A stretch of 64,000 nucleotides of DNA from Taudactylus pleione (Eukaryota; Chordata; Amphibia; Anura; Myobatrachidae), in contig JAUIMM010000213.1 in assembly GCA_031769625.1 (NCBI GenBank), positions 5,351,501-5,415,500 on the forward strand. Direction: 5' to 3'. The position numbers were made by a program, and so were the translations under genes. Below the pieces are notes generated by a model. That model made no database searches and was not told the DNA's origin. It saw nothing but the letters and a program-made list of their open reading frames with translations. How positions within the stretch are numbered: position 1 is the first letter of the stretch; the number at the start of each line of letters is the position of its first letter. Of the stretch, positions 32,351 to 43,385 are shown one piece after another.

Positions 32351-32990
32351 TCCGGAAGTGGATCTCATGGTCTCAAGACACAACAACAAACTTCCAATTT
32401 ATGGAGCCAGAACACAAGACCCCGACACGGCCTTCATAGATGCATTGTTGGTGAAATGGAACCTCCATTTGACATATCTCTTCCCTCCAATTTCCCTACT
32501 TCCTCGAGTGCTTCAAAAGTTCAGACAGGAGGGAGGCACAATCCTGTTCATAGCTCTGGCTTGACCCAGACGTCATTGGTACTCCAATCTTTAAAGGTTC
32601 TCCTCTTCAACTTCCTGTTGTCTCAGGGTCCATGTCTACATTCAGACCTAGCCCATCTGTCTTTAATGGCTTGGACATCCTTCCTAACGGCTAAGGGTGT
32701 CTCCAGCTATGTGGTCCAGCCCCTGCTCAGAGCACATAAAGCGGCCTCAGCCAGGATTTACCACAGAACATGACATTCGTATTTCCAATGGTGTGCTCCA
32801 AGAAACTATGACCTACAAGTCTTTAAGGTTTCTCGAATTCTTGCCTTTTTTCAGGCTGGACTGGATCTAGGTCTCTGCCTAGCATCTCTGAAAGTGCATA
32901 TCTTTGCTTTGTCTATCTGGTTTCAGCGCAGAATTGCTACTATACCGGATGTTCATACGTTGATGCAAGGTATTCTATGTAGAGTGTGAT
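32350..32990 (+). pseudogene. DIRS recombinase N-terminal region, broken
   Basis: Frames show GSHGLKTQQQ (the VDLMASRHN block, shifted), VLQKFRQEGGTILFIALA, SQGPCLHSDLAHLSLMAWTS, VQPLLRAHKAASARIYHRT and LGLCLASLKVHIFALSIWFQ ending at IPDVHTLMQG. This is the DNA-binding half of the recombinase; no catalytic domain follows. Confidence 0.65.
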
Positions 32991-33749
32991 TCTTAAGTGT
33001 ACCACTCTTCCTTCTTTCCTATCCTGCTCCTGCCTTGGGCTTGTTAACAAAACTGAGTTTGCCCTAAGGCTGTGAGCGGGGTATAGGGGGAAGGACTGGA
33101 GCATCCTGGAATTGAAAAGCTTAGCTGCTGGTGTCCGGTCCTCCAGGTCCCACCTACACCCCAATGTCTCCCTGTGGACCCTATGTACTTCGAAGAAAAA
33201 GAGTTAACGAAGGTAAGTTTCACCATAACTCTACTTTTTTCTGTATCCCAAAATGCTGGAAAGACTTTAATATGCTGAAAACACTTGCTTCCTATAATTT
33301 TTCAATCATTAATAAAAAGTGAAAAAAACAGCCATTTGACAACTTTTAAGAACCTCCAACTTTCCTTATGGCCACTAACAGCCTTCTATATGGTCCTGCT
33401 AGCTCAGTTTTCACTTTTCTGGTGTCCAGGGCGGTTTCTCCAATTTTTTATGTACTTATCCCTGTTCAGGTTTTGTGAAAAAGTCGCACAACCCCACTGT
33501 GAGTACCATGAACTGGCGTCTCTAATTTAAACTTGCAGTTCTTGGATGCATTGCATTTGTGTGATGTAGGAGAGTTTCATGAAACGATCTCGCTTTCATA
33601 AACTCGTTCCTGTTTGGATTTACCCCAATGTCTAAGTTCTTAACTCAGAATTTCTGTATATTAAGGCACCCTGATCATATATGAAATGGAATTCCAGTGT
33701 CTTACACGCATCAACAGCAACAATTGAAAATCTAAATATAGTAACACAA

Positions 33750-34180
33750 GGCCTGATTCAGAGTTGCACTCTATTGCACAGCCGCTGCAACTTTGTACTA
33801 TGATAATGCCGCAGGAGGCGTCTTGTGTGTATAGACACCTTCTGCTGTCTTCTGTGATCCGCTGCTGTGTCCCAAGACTTCAGGTTCAGGTTACTCAGGA
33901 TGGCCGGTATTTTTTCACGTAGCTGAAGCCAGTGAAGTTGCATACAGAGATGCAGCCAGTGCCTACAGCACGCCCAAAAAACAGGGTCGGCATGCTACTG
34001 TTTTCTGGAATGCTGCCTGATGCCGCCCCCACTCCGCTCCCAAATGGCCGCAGCCTGTCAATCAGACTGCGGTGTCCAGGCACTGCGAGTGAGCTCACTG
34101 AAGGAGATCTGCACATGCGCAAATCTTCAAACTTCTGAGTTGTACGCAACATGGGGTTTTGTACAATTCTGAATCAGGCC
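33750..34180. mobile_element. GGCCTGATTCAGAGTTGCA inverted-repeat element
   Basis: Starts GGCCTGATTCAGAGTTGCA and ends TTCTGAATCAGGCC. Subterminal GTTGCA and GTACAATTC blocks partly pair. About 430 bp, non-coding, same terminal motif as the elements at 1.7, 9.5 and 22.9 kb. The flanking triplets do not match, so the duplication has decayed. Confidence 0.6.
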
Positions 34181-34331
34181 TCATAATACTTTTTAAAATT
34201 TTATTTTTAGAAGGAGGAAGGAAATACAGTAGCAATGTGGAGAAAGATCTGTAATTTAGGTATGTGATTTGGGTATAGTGCTCCAAATCAAAGAAAAGTC
34301 CAAGTCACAAGCACTCTAGGTTAATAGAACT

Positions 34332-34532
34332 ATATGGGATAAATATAATTTTCTGCGAGATGCAACCATCTGCAAGTTCCCAGTGAGTCTGCTCGATGTT
34401 CTAAAGGGGCAATCAGTTAAAAAGCAAAACTGGTGTTGACTTTTAAATAATTGCCCCTTTAAAACATCAGCTAGACTCGCCAGGAACTCACAGATGCCTG
34501 CATCTCCCAGACTATTACATTTACCCCCATAT
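34332..34532. mobile_element. Palindromic MITE with about 90-bp arms
   Basis: Arms ATATGGGATAAATATAATTT...GATGTTCTAAAGGGGCAAT and the inverse ATTGCCCCTTTAAAACATC...ATTACATTTACCCCCATAT pair along almost their whole length. No coding sequence. One arm of a relative is at 10610-10710. Confidence 0.75.
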
Positions 34533-34767
34533 ATTTTTACAAATAAATATTATGTAAAAAAAAAAAAATCCATACAATGATCTTAGTCATCCCCTCAATT
34601 ACAGTAGGCTGAGCACACAGTATGTATAATTAGTTTAACTGAGCTAGTCATTGTCATACATATTGTCATACAGTAAAGTACATGTCCGCTGAGTAGAGGA
34701 TTAGGCAATGTCTGATATTGCGGTGGCTGTCATTCTTATGGTGGTTGAGAAATAAGTTATGATTTGT

Positions 34768-35402
34768 AGTGACGTGCGGTGAGGTCAATGGCTGGGGAGG
34801 CACATACAGTATGGAGATGGGTTTGAGTGCTGGGAGTCTGTCTCACCCCCTACTCACTGTAACTCTCCCCTCACTACACTATGCTTCAGTTTTCAGAGAT
34901 TTTTCTACCTGCATCACTGTGTCTTCTCTTGTTGCCGAGCTCCAATCTCTAAACACTGCAGTGCCTTCCTGCTCACATGACACTCTCCTACCTGCATCAC
35001 TATGTCTTCTCTTGCTTCTGCTGACTGAGCTACGATCTCTATTCTAAACACTGCAGTGCACTTCCTGGTCAGATGACCAGTGCTAACCAGTGCTCAAAGT
35101 ATGCCCCCCATACTCAGAGGCATGCTTCTATTAGCTCTCTTTCTCAGCATCATACTGCCCATGGTGTGGCCCTGCCCCCAGCTCTGCAGCTCTGAGCTGT
35201 TGCTGCCTCATCTCTCGTCTCCCTGCAGTCCCAGGGAGCTCCACAAAGTTGGTGAATTTTAGCTATAAAATTGATTACAATAAACAAAGAATATGTTTAT
35301 AAGTTATAAATATTTTATTTGTATTATTCTAATAATTTTTATATCAAATCCCAGGAGTATGACATGGGAGGCTCTGCCTCTCCTGCCTACCCTTACTGCA
35401 TG
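34768..35402. mobile_element. AGTGACGTGCGGTGAGG / GGGAGGCTCTGCCTC non-autonomous element
   Basis: Left AGTGACGTGCGGTGAGGTCA with GGCTGGGGAGGCA. Right GGGAGGCTCTGCCTCTCCTG with CCTACCCTTACTGCA, an imperfect inverted partner. The interior contains a partial internal duplication (CCTGCATCACTGTGTCTTCT and CCTGCATCACTATGTCTTCT). No transposase. Class II by its ends; superfamily not assigned. Confidence 0.5.
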
Positions 35403-36175
35403 GTGTCCTTGGTGATTTGATGATATTTTTATCTAACCTGCTCACTGCTTAGTTCATCTTTTTGAATTTTCTTGGCTGCTGTGTTATTCTGTAGGTTTAA
35501 ATTCCCCACAACCTAAGTCTAGTTTGCTAAATCAGCATATTTCCAAGTCCTGAGACATAAATCTTGAGCTGATATCTTTTAGAATTCATTAGCTGGCAGG
35601 AAGAATAAATTAGCTGTAATATAACCCTTCTTAAAGCTCCTTCTCCCTAGCATGCATCTTATGGATCTATGGGTACGTTATTGATTGACCTATCACAGTG
35701 CATGATAAAGGAACGGTAATGATCAATCTATATGACTGGATAATAAAATAATGTGTAAACTTCTAGAATTTATTCAATGGCATACATTTTGTATGTCAAT
35801 ATTAAGAAAAAAATTAAATGCAGGCTACTAATGAGAATAGGTTATTTTTCTGTTAATATTATTATTTTTTTATTAGGATTTTCTCAAATGAGTTTCTGTA
35901 AATGTCATTTCTTCCAGGAATCCATCTAATGTCTGCCGCTGTATGTGGGCTGCACATGCACCAAATTGGCCAAACCAGATTGGTGCATGCAGTGTCAAGA
36001 AAGCTGGTCCATAACTATTAGAAGAGCACTTGGTAAGCACATTTGGTGGTGAGGGAGCTCCAAAGATGCACATGTGGGTGACTAAGTCACCGCCCATACC
36101 ATACAATGCGCATACCTTAGAGTATCCCTAACCTTTAAACAATGGCAGATTCAGGGAGGCAAGCCAAGGGCTCGT
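35403..36175. other. Unassigned AT-rich sequence
   Basis: No recognisable feature. Confidence 0.3.
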
Positions 36176-36179
36176 CAGT

Positions 36180-36675
36180 GTGTGCCGGGAGGGGGGCAGT
36201 AAGATCTGTGAGGGGGAATCATTGAGTGAGCCAGGAGGGGGGGCAGTGATTGAGCTTGGGGGGGCAGTGATTGAGCTAGGAGTGGGGTCAGTGAGTGAGC
36301 TGGGAGGGTAATTAGTGAGTGCTGGGAGGGGATCAGTGAGTACTAGAAGGGGGCAATATATGCTGTGAGGGGGACAGTGAGTGCTGTTAGAGGGTCAGTA
36401 AGTGTTGTGAGGGGGCTGTGAGGGAACCAGTGAGTGCCAGAAGAGGGGCAGTGTGGGCTGTGAGCAGGAGCGCCGGTGGTGGTGGGTGGGTCGGCTGGGG
36501 GGAGCATTTACTAATTAACCAGGCTCAGGCTTGTCTGAGGGGCCCGGAACAGCTGTGGAGATGGATAAATTATCCACTTTGCAGTGGAGCATATAATAGT
36601 TTCAGATTTTTTAAAGCTGGTCTGGCCACGCCTTTCAGATTTGGCCAAACTTCCTGTATCACCCGGGCAAGGGGG

Positions 36676-36744
<69 letters not shown>

Positions 36745-36880
36745 GGGGGGCAGTGAGTGCTTTCAGGTGGGCAGTGAGGGGCTCAGGGTGTGCTGTGACG
36801 AGGTTAGTGTGTGCTTATGTGGGGACAGTGAAGGGAGAATTATGTGCTGTGTGGGGGCTGTGAGTGAGCTGTGAGGGATG
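36180..36880. repeat. GGGGGCAGTGAGTGAGCTG minisatellite with an embedded (TG)n
   Basis: Degenerate units of about 25-30 bp (GGGGGCAGTGAGTG, AGCTGGGAGGGG, GTGCTGTGAGGGGG) at 36190-36470 and again at 36745-36880, with other sequence and a pure TG tract at 36679-36741 between. Non-coding. Confidence 0.75.
36679..36741. repeat. (TG)n microsatellite
   Basis: About 63 bases of uninterrupted TG repeat followed by a G run. It produces a poly-Cys/Val frame that is not a gene. Confidence 0.95.
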
Positions 36881-37422
36881 GTGGTATGGGCGTGTGCTGT
36901 AAATGTGGTTGTGATGAGAGGCAACACCCCCTTCTAGCAAGACCACGCCCCTTTTTTGGGTATGCGCACAAATGTCCCTACTGCCCCCCAGATGTTAGGA
37001 GGTATGCTCTATCCCCCCTTACCACGTTCATGGTGCTACCCCTGTCATTTTTTTCTGAATCCACCCACCAAAGTGGAGTAACACAGAGTCAACTTAGTAT
37101 CAGAATGGGGTATGACATTACTAGGGTTTAATGTAGAAACAAACTTCTGACAGTAGCTTTGTAATGTTGTAATAATATTGTAATTATTAAACTGTAATAT
37201 ACACAGTATGTACTGTATAAATGATCTTGAAATTATCTTTGTAGTAAAAAGCTCTCATTCTATGTGTCTGTGTTTATGTTAATTATAACTAATAGAAAGT
37301 TGTTTGTTAATACTTATAATACTTAATAGCGGAATAGATGGTAAACTTGTATTTAATTAGAGATTAACATGTAATGGTGTGCTACATGTGACTCCTTTGT
37401 TCTCTACTGTCCAGGAGGTTTT

Positions 37423-37760
37423 TACGGGATGCCGGCACTCGGGATCCCGGCAGTCAGAATCCCGACACTGGCATTCCGACAGGGTTAGGATACCGACACA
37501 TGTTGGTAAGTATCCTAACCCTACCCCTAACCCATCCTCCCCATGCCTAAACCTAAACCTAACCTTCCCCCACCTAGTTCCTACACAACGCCCCGAGTGC
37601 CAAACCCTACCCCTCCCCTTAGTGCCTAATCCGAACCCTAACCCTCCCTGGCATGCCAGCGGCCGGGATGCCGCTGCCGGGATTCTGACTCGTGTCGGGA
37701 TTACGGGACCAGCATTCTAAGCGCAGGCATCCCGCCAGCCGGGATTATGACTACATCGCG
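37423..37760. repeat. Telomere-like-core element, copy 5
   Basis: The left end TACGGGATGCCGGCACTCGG, the core of CCTAACCC/CCTAAACC units at 37510-37645 and the right end GCCGGGATTATGACTACATC form an inverted-ended unit. The left TACGGGATG and right CTACATC ends recur in the copy at 55341-55623. Confidence 0.7.
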
Positions 37761-37819
37761 CTGAAAACAGTGGTAAAAGGGCAGGTTGCATTATACCTCA
37801 ATTAATGAGATGAGTTAGT

Positions 37820-38335
37820 GAGATAGGAATGGGATTGAAATACCGGCGGCTCAAGAGCCCGATAGTGACAGGCCTACAGCTGAAGATCCTGACGCTCAGT
37901 GGTAAGTATGCTAACCCTCCCCTCTCCCCCCTCTAACCCTAACCCTCCCTTAGGGGTGCCTAACCCTAACCTCCCACCTAGTGCCTAACCCTAACCTCCC
38001 CCCCATGGGTGTCTAAACCTAATCCTCCCTCCCTGCACCCTAAACCTAACCCTCTCGGGGGGTGCCTAACCCTAACCTCCACCCCTAGTGCCTAACCCCC
38101 CCTTCCCCTAGCCTAACCTTCCCCGGGGGGGTGTCTAACCCTAAATCCCCCCGGGGGTCCCTAAACCTAACCCCAATCCCCGGGCTAAGTGTATACTTAC
38201 CCGGCAGAGAGGGCGATCGGCGTTCCGGCGTTGGGATTAATATAGGCATCGGTATTTTGACGCCTATGTTAAATCCCTTGCCGGGATTATGCTGTTGGGA
38301 TGGAGACCGACGGCCATACTCATAACTACATCCTG
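37820..38335. repeat. Telomere-like-core element, copy 6
   Basis: A long array of CCTAACCCTAACCTCCC and GGTGCCTAACCCTAACC units (37910-38180), flanked on the right by CGGCGTTGGGATTAATATAG and CATAACTACATCCTG. The left flank is diverged. Confidence 0.65.
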
Positions 38336-38339
38336 TGAG

Positions 38340-39635
38340 ATACAGTATATGTCTTTTGTCTAATTGTTATGATTAGTAAAAGGAAAAAAGTATTTCACCT
38401 GAATTTACTAAAGAAACATGAAAATTGCTGTTATATGCCTAATATAAAAACATAGTAGACAACAAAATGCAAAGAAGCATACTTTTAATGTAAGAGTTCA
38501 CAATTAAAAATTACTTTACATGTGACATATTCTGAGAGAAATTGTACAGTGTTTAACAAATGTATTTATATTAATTTATAATTGAAATGTTTACAAATAT
38601 TTAAAATAGAGGTCCCTTCATTTAATGTGATAGGTTTTCTAGTTTAAAAAATGGTAGTCCTTGTGGGGCTGCAAAATTATTCCTCTCATCGTTTTCAGGT
38701 AAATAGAGACAGCAAACATTTGACAGTTGCAATTTTGGAGTGGTGCATTAATGCTGAAGCAAAAACCACAAATTATTTATCCGTGGTGTTTATTCCAAAA
38801 ATAAAATAAAATTTGTTTAAAAAAAAAACACTTTGTTTGGCCATTTTGGTTCCATTCTATTAGACAAGCTAGAAGAAGACCAATGGTATTTTGTGAATAT
38901 ACTAGTCTTCTGAAAAAAAAACATTTGTCTGGGCACTACTAAAAGCTGTGATATTGATGTCAAAAAATGTCTCCTCACAGGAGTGAGAAAACCCTCAGCA
39001 GCAGAGGGGTCAAAGTAATATGTGTTGCGTCCAACGGTAACCTACTAAACAATGATGTATCGACTTGTCTGCAACAAAGTGCCAAAGATTAAAGGCAGGT
39101 CACTAGAAACTAATGTTCTTTTTATAGAACAAGAAAACAATCTAATGAGGAAACGATTTTGTGTAACAAATCCTACTGGAACGATTGTAGGAGTTAACAG
39201 GCCACATAATAGTGTACAGAGATTCTGCATTAAAATGCAGTTATAGGATGTAAATATGCATTCCAATTACTGAAGGGATGGTAGGATTCAATTGTGATTG
39301 TTCTACTTCAGTGAAGTCTCAGTGTCTTTCCTCTGATTCTTTGGAAGGCCCGACAAAAGGAAGGAAAACAGGCTCTTAATCAAGTGATTTCAAGAGCTGC
39401 CTTAAGGCTTAAATATTAAAGGGAGGGAGATTCTCTAGTTGCTAGGTGGCAAACGCTTACTCCTTAGACATATATAGAGTTTGCTTTGCAGATCATATAT
39501 TACAGCAAAATTCTGTTTTGTTCTTCATTGAAGGTGGGGGAGATTTAAACAGCAAGTGAGTACAATAGCCATCACCTGGTAGTTTGTCATAGGAACTGTA
39601 ATCTATCTATTAATCTCCATTGGGAGTAGATATAC
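38340..39635. other. Unassigned AT-rich sequence
   Basis: No repeat, domain or RNA gene recognised over about 1.3 kb. The longest frames are about 70 codons and lack known motifs. Confidence 0.35.
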
Positions 39636-39685
39636 GAAGCTTTGCAGAGAGATAAAGTGGATAGAGATAAAGTACCAACCATCAG
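39636..39685. repeat. Half of a TTAGGAGCTGATTGG-type MITE
   Basis: GAGATAAAGTGGATAGAGAT and AAAGTACCAACCATCAGCT match one arm of the family also seen at 5995-6062 and 51109-51278. It is cut off by the outer element that begins at about 39686. Confidence 0.5.
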
Positions 39686-39955
39686 CTAGGTACACACTGG
39701 CGGACATATTGGCCATTCAATTGAATTGCCAATATATAATGTACACGTCGGCCAGTGTGTACAGACAATATGTCTGTGAACAACGTCATTCAAGTCAGCT
39801 GTGCAGCACAGCCGAATGGCATATACATCTGCAAATATATCTGCTCATCGTGCTGTGTTTACAGACAGTAAGCTGACCACCCGTACTCTTGCTGCAAAGG
39901 CCGGCCAGTGGGATCCGTGGCCAGAGGCAGTGATGGTTGTTCAATGTGTATGAAC

Positions 39956-42900
39956 AGGGCCGGATTAAGGTCTGTGGGGTCCCCTGGGCAACAAACATGT
40001 GGTGACCCCTTTTAAATATGGACGTAATGGGGGTATGCGCAATGGGGACCGAATAGCTTGTAAGCGGTACATTGACAAACAGCGATAAGCAAAGCTTAAA
40101 CTGAAAGGAGGACATAACCCCTTTAGTAAGTGCTAAAGGGGTTATGTCTCATGGTGAAATGGGGCCCATGGATTCCACATGAAAAAAAAAACACAGGCAC
40201 ACACACGAAAAAAACCACAATATACACCCACAGCAAAAAACACACATATAGGCACCCACATAAAATATCACTCACCAGTCGTGCAATCTTATCCACATTA
40301 CACCGCATATAGTACCCCTGATTCACATTACACCACATACTAGTGTCCCTTATTCATGTTATGACACACAGCAGTGCCCCTTTAACACAATGCCCACAGT
40401 AGTGCCCCTTATACACAATGCCCACAGTAGTAGTGCCGTTAATACACATAATGCCCACAGTATACAATGCCCACAGCAGTAGTGCCCCTTATGCAATCCC
40501 CCAGTAGTAGTAGTGTCCCTTATGAAGTGCCCCCAGTAGTGGTGCCCCTTATGCAGTGCCCCTAGTAGCGGCTGTGCCCCTAGGAGTGATGCCCCTTATG
40601 CAGTGCCCCCTGTTATAATGCCACCTGTAGAAATGCCCCCAGTAGTAGTGGCCCCAATAGGAATGCTCCCTGTATTAGTGCCCCCAGTAGTAGTGTCCCA
40701 GCAGTAATGCCTCAGTAGTGATGCCCCCTGTTGTAATGCCCCCTGTAGAAATGCCCCCAGTAATAATTCGTCCTGTAGTAGTGCCCCAATAGTAATGCTC
40801 CCGATATTAGTGCCCCCAGTAGGAGTGCCCCCAATAGTAATGTCCCCTGTAGTAATGCCCCAGCAATAATACCCCCAGTAGTAATTCCCCCAGAAGTAGT
40901 GCCCCCAGAAGTAGTGCACCCAGTAGTAATGCCCCCAGAAGTCGTGCCCCCCTGTAGTAATGCCCCCTGTAGCAGTGCCCCCTGTAGTAGTGTCCCTTGT
41001 AGTAGTGCCCCCAGTAGCGATGCCCCCAGTAGTAATGCCCCCTGTAGTAATACCCCTTTCAGCAGTGCCCCCTGTAGTAATGCCCCCAGTAGTAATGCCC
41101 CCTGTAGTAATACCCCTTTCAGCAGTGTCCCCTGTAGTAATGCCCCCTGTAGTAATGCCCCCAGTAGTGATGCCCCCTGTAGTGATGCCCCCTGTAGTAA
41201 TGTCCCCTGTAGAAGTGCTCCCTGTAGCAGTGCCCCCTGTAGCAATGCCCCCTGTAGTAATGCCCCCTGTAGCAGTGCTCCCTGTAGTAATGCCCCCTGA
41301 AGTAATGCCCCCTGTAGAAGTGCTCCCTGTAGCAGGGCCCCCTGTAGCAATGCCCCCTGTAGCAATGCCCAATGTAGTAATGCCCCCTGTAGCAGTGCTC
41401 CCTGTAGTAATGCCCCCTGTAGTGATGCCCCCTGTTATAATGCCACCCGTAGAAATGCCCCCAGTAATAGTTGCCCCAATAGGAATGCTCCCTGTATTAG
41501 TGCCCCAGTAGTAGTGCCCCAGCAGTAATGCTCCAGTAGTGATGCCCCCTGTAGAAATGCCCCCAGTAATAATGCGTCCTGTAGTAGTGCCCCAATAGTA
41601 ATGCTCCCGGTATTAGTGCCCCCAGTAGGAGTGCCCCCAATAGTAATGTCCCCTGTAGTAGTGCCCCAGCAATAATACCCCCAGTAGTAATTCCCCCAGA
41701 AGTAGTGCCCCCAGAAGTAGTGCACCCAGTAGTAATGCACCCAGAAGTCCTGCCCCCCTGTAGTAATGCCCCCTGTAGCAGTGCCCCCTGTAGTAATGTC
41801 CCTTGTAGTAGTGCCCCCAGTAGTAATGCCCCCAGTAGTAATGCCCCCTGTAGTAATACCCCTTTCAGCAGTGCCCCCTGTAGTAATGCCCCCTGTAGTA
41901 ATGCCCCCAGTAGCGATGCCCCCTGTAGTAATTCCCCCGGTAGTAATGCCCCCTGTAGAGGTGCTCCCTGTAGCAGTGCCCCCTATAGCAATGCCCCCTG
42001 TAGCAGTGCTCCCTGTAGTAATGCCCCCTGAAGTAATGCCCCCTGTAGAAGTGCTCCCTGTAGCAATGCCCCCTGTAGTAATGCCCCCTGTAGCAGTGGT
42101 CCCTGTAGTAATGCCACCTGTAGTGATGCCCCTTGTTATAATGCCACCTGTAGAAATGCCCCCAGTAGTAGTTGCCCCAATAGGAATGCTCCCTGTATTA
42201 GTGCCCCCAGTAGTAGTGCCCCAGCAGTAATGCTCCAGTAGTGATGCCCCCTGTAGAAATGCCCCCAGTAATAATGCGTCCTGTAGTAGTGCCCCAATAG
42301 TAATGCTCCTGGTATTAGTGCCCCCAGTAGGAGTGCCCCCCATAGTAATGTCCCCTGTAGTAATGCCCCAGCAATAATACCCCCAGTAGAAATTCCCCCA
42401 GAAGTAGTGCCCCCAGAAGTAGTGCACCCAGTAGTAATGCCCCCAGAAGTCGTGCCCCCCTGTAGTAATGCCCCCTGTAGCAGTGCCCCCTGTAGTAATG
42501 TCCCTTGTAGTAGTGCCCCCAGTAGTAATGCCTCCTGTAGTAATACCCCTTTTAGCAGTGCCCCCTGTAGTAATGTCCCCTGTAGTAATGCCCCAGCAAT
42601 AATACCCCCAGTAGAAATTCCCCCAGAAGTAGTGCCCCCAGAAGTAGTGCACCCAGTAGTAATGCCCCCAGAAGTCGTGCCCCCCTGTAGTAATGCCCCC
42701 TGTAGCAGTGCCCCCTGTAGTAATGTCCCTTGTAGTAGTGCCCCCAGTAGTAATGCCTCCTGTAGTAATACCCCTTTTAGCAGTGCCCCCTGTAGTAATG
42801 TCCCCTGTAGTAATGCCCCCAGTAGTGAATGTCCCCTGTAGTAATGCCCCCGGTAGTAATGCCCCCAGTAGCGATGCTCCCTGTAGTAATGACCCCTGTA

Positions 42901-43363
42901 GAAGTGCTCCCTGTAGCAGTGTCCCCTGTAACAATGCCCCCTGTAGTAATGCCCCCTGTAGCAGTGCTCCCTGTAGTAATGCCCCCTGTAGTAATGCCCC
43001 CTGTAGTAGTGCCCACTGTTGCGGTGCCCCCTGTAGTGAAAAAAACCCGCAATACTTATCTTAAACCCCTCGTCCATCCGGCTGGATGCTCCTCGGAACT
43101 ATGAGAGACGTCATGACGTATCTCCCATAGTGCACTGACAATGGCGCTGTGGGGAGGTAGATGGGTTCCCGCTGCTAACAAAATCTCAGTGGGCGTCCGA
43201 CAAATGGAGTGTCCCTGCGGCGCCGGGGTTAGGTGGGCCAGAGGAGGTGGAACTGGTTCCATCTCCTGTTCTGGACCACTTTAACCCCTGGTGGGTGTGG
43301 GGGTCCCTTAAGTGTGGGGGCCCCAGGATGGCCGCCCCTGTTGCCCCCCCGTTAATCCGGCCT
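39956..43363. mobile_element. AGGGCCGGATTAAGG-ended element carrying a large minisatellite
   Basis: Ends AGGGCCGGATTAAGG and GTTAATCCGGCCT are inverted copies, with subterminal GGGGTCCCCTGGGCAAC and GTTGCCCCCCC also pairing. The sequence GAAC is present on both sides (39952-39955; 43364-43367), a 4-5-bp duplication. The element is 3.4 kb, of which about 2.7 kb is tandem repeat. No transposase. Superfamily not certain from these ends. Confidence 0.7.
40340..43045. repeat. 15-bp minisatellite with higher-order repeats
   Basis: The basic unit is a 15-mer like GCCCCCTGTAGTAAT and its variants (AGCAGT, AGAAGT, CCCCAGTAGTA). A landmark block beginning CAGCAATAATACCCCCAGTA occurs at 40861, 41667, 42369 and 42594, spacings of 806, 702 and 225 bp, showing segmental duplication of larger blocks. 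Because 15 is a multiple of three, all six frames can stay open; ORFs up to 499 codons (Thr-Gly-Gly-Ile or Pro-Val-Val-Met repeats) are by-products. Confidence 0.9.
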
Positions 43364-43385
43364 GAACAACTATTTTCTGCTCATA

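Larger units (their letters stand above)
31595..33232 (+). mobile_element. DIRS-type retrotransposon, copy 2, 5'-truncated
   Basis: Plus strand: C-terminal RT, RNase H, recombinase N-terminus, then the 3' terminal repeat TACTTCGAAGAAAAAGAG, TTAACGAAGGTAAGTTTCAC and CATAACTCT ending at 33232. Gag and most of RT are absent. It shares the same recombinase truncation and 3' non-coding segment as copy 1, so both probably derive from the same non-autonomous lineage. Confidence 0.85.

Noticed and set aside
36418..36863. ORFs with poly-Cys-Val tails
   Set aside because: They read through the (TG)n microsatellite.
38340..39635. Possible conserved non-coding region or hidden gene
   Set aside because: Only short ORFs without motifs; conservation cannot be judged from one sequence.
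41435..42934. 499-codon ORF and several other long ORFs at 40.6-43.1 kb
   Set aside because: They run through a 15-bp tandem repeat, are open on both strands and in several frames, and read monotonous Thr-Gly-Gly-Ile or Pro-Val-Val-Met repeats. Repeat by-products, not genes.
40340..43045. CRISPR-like array
   Set aside because: Direct tandem repeats without unique spacers, in vertebrate DNA.
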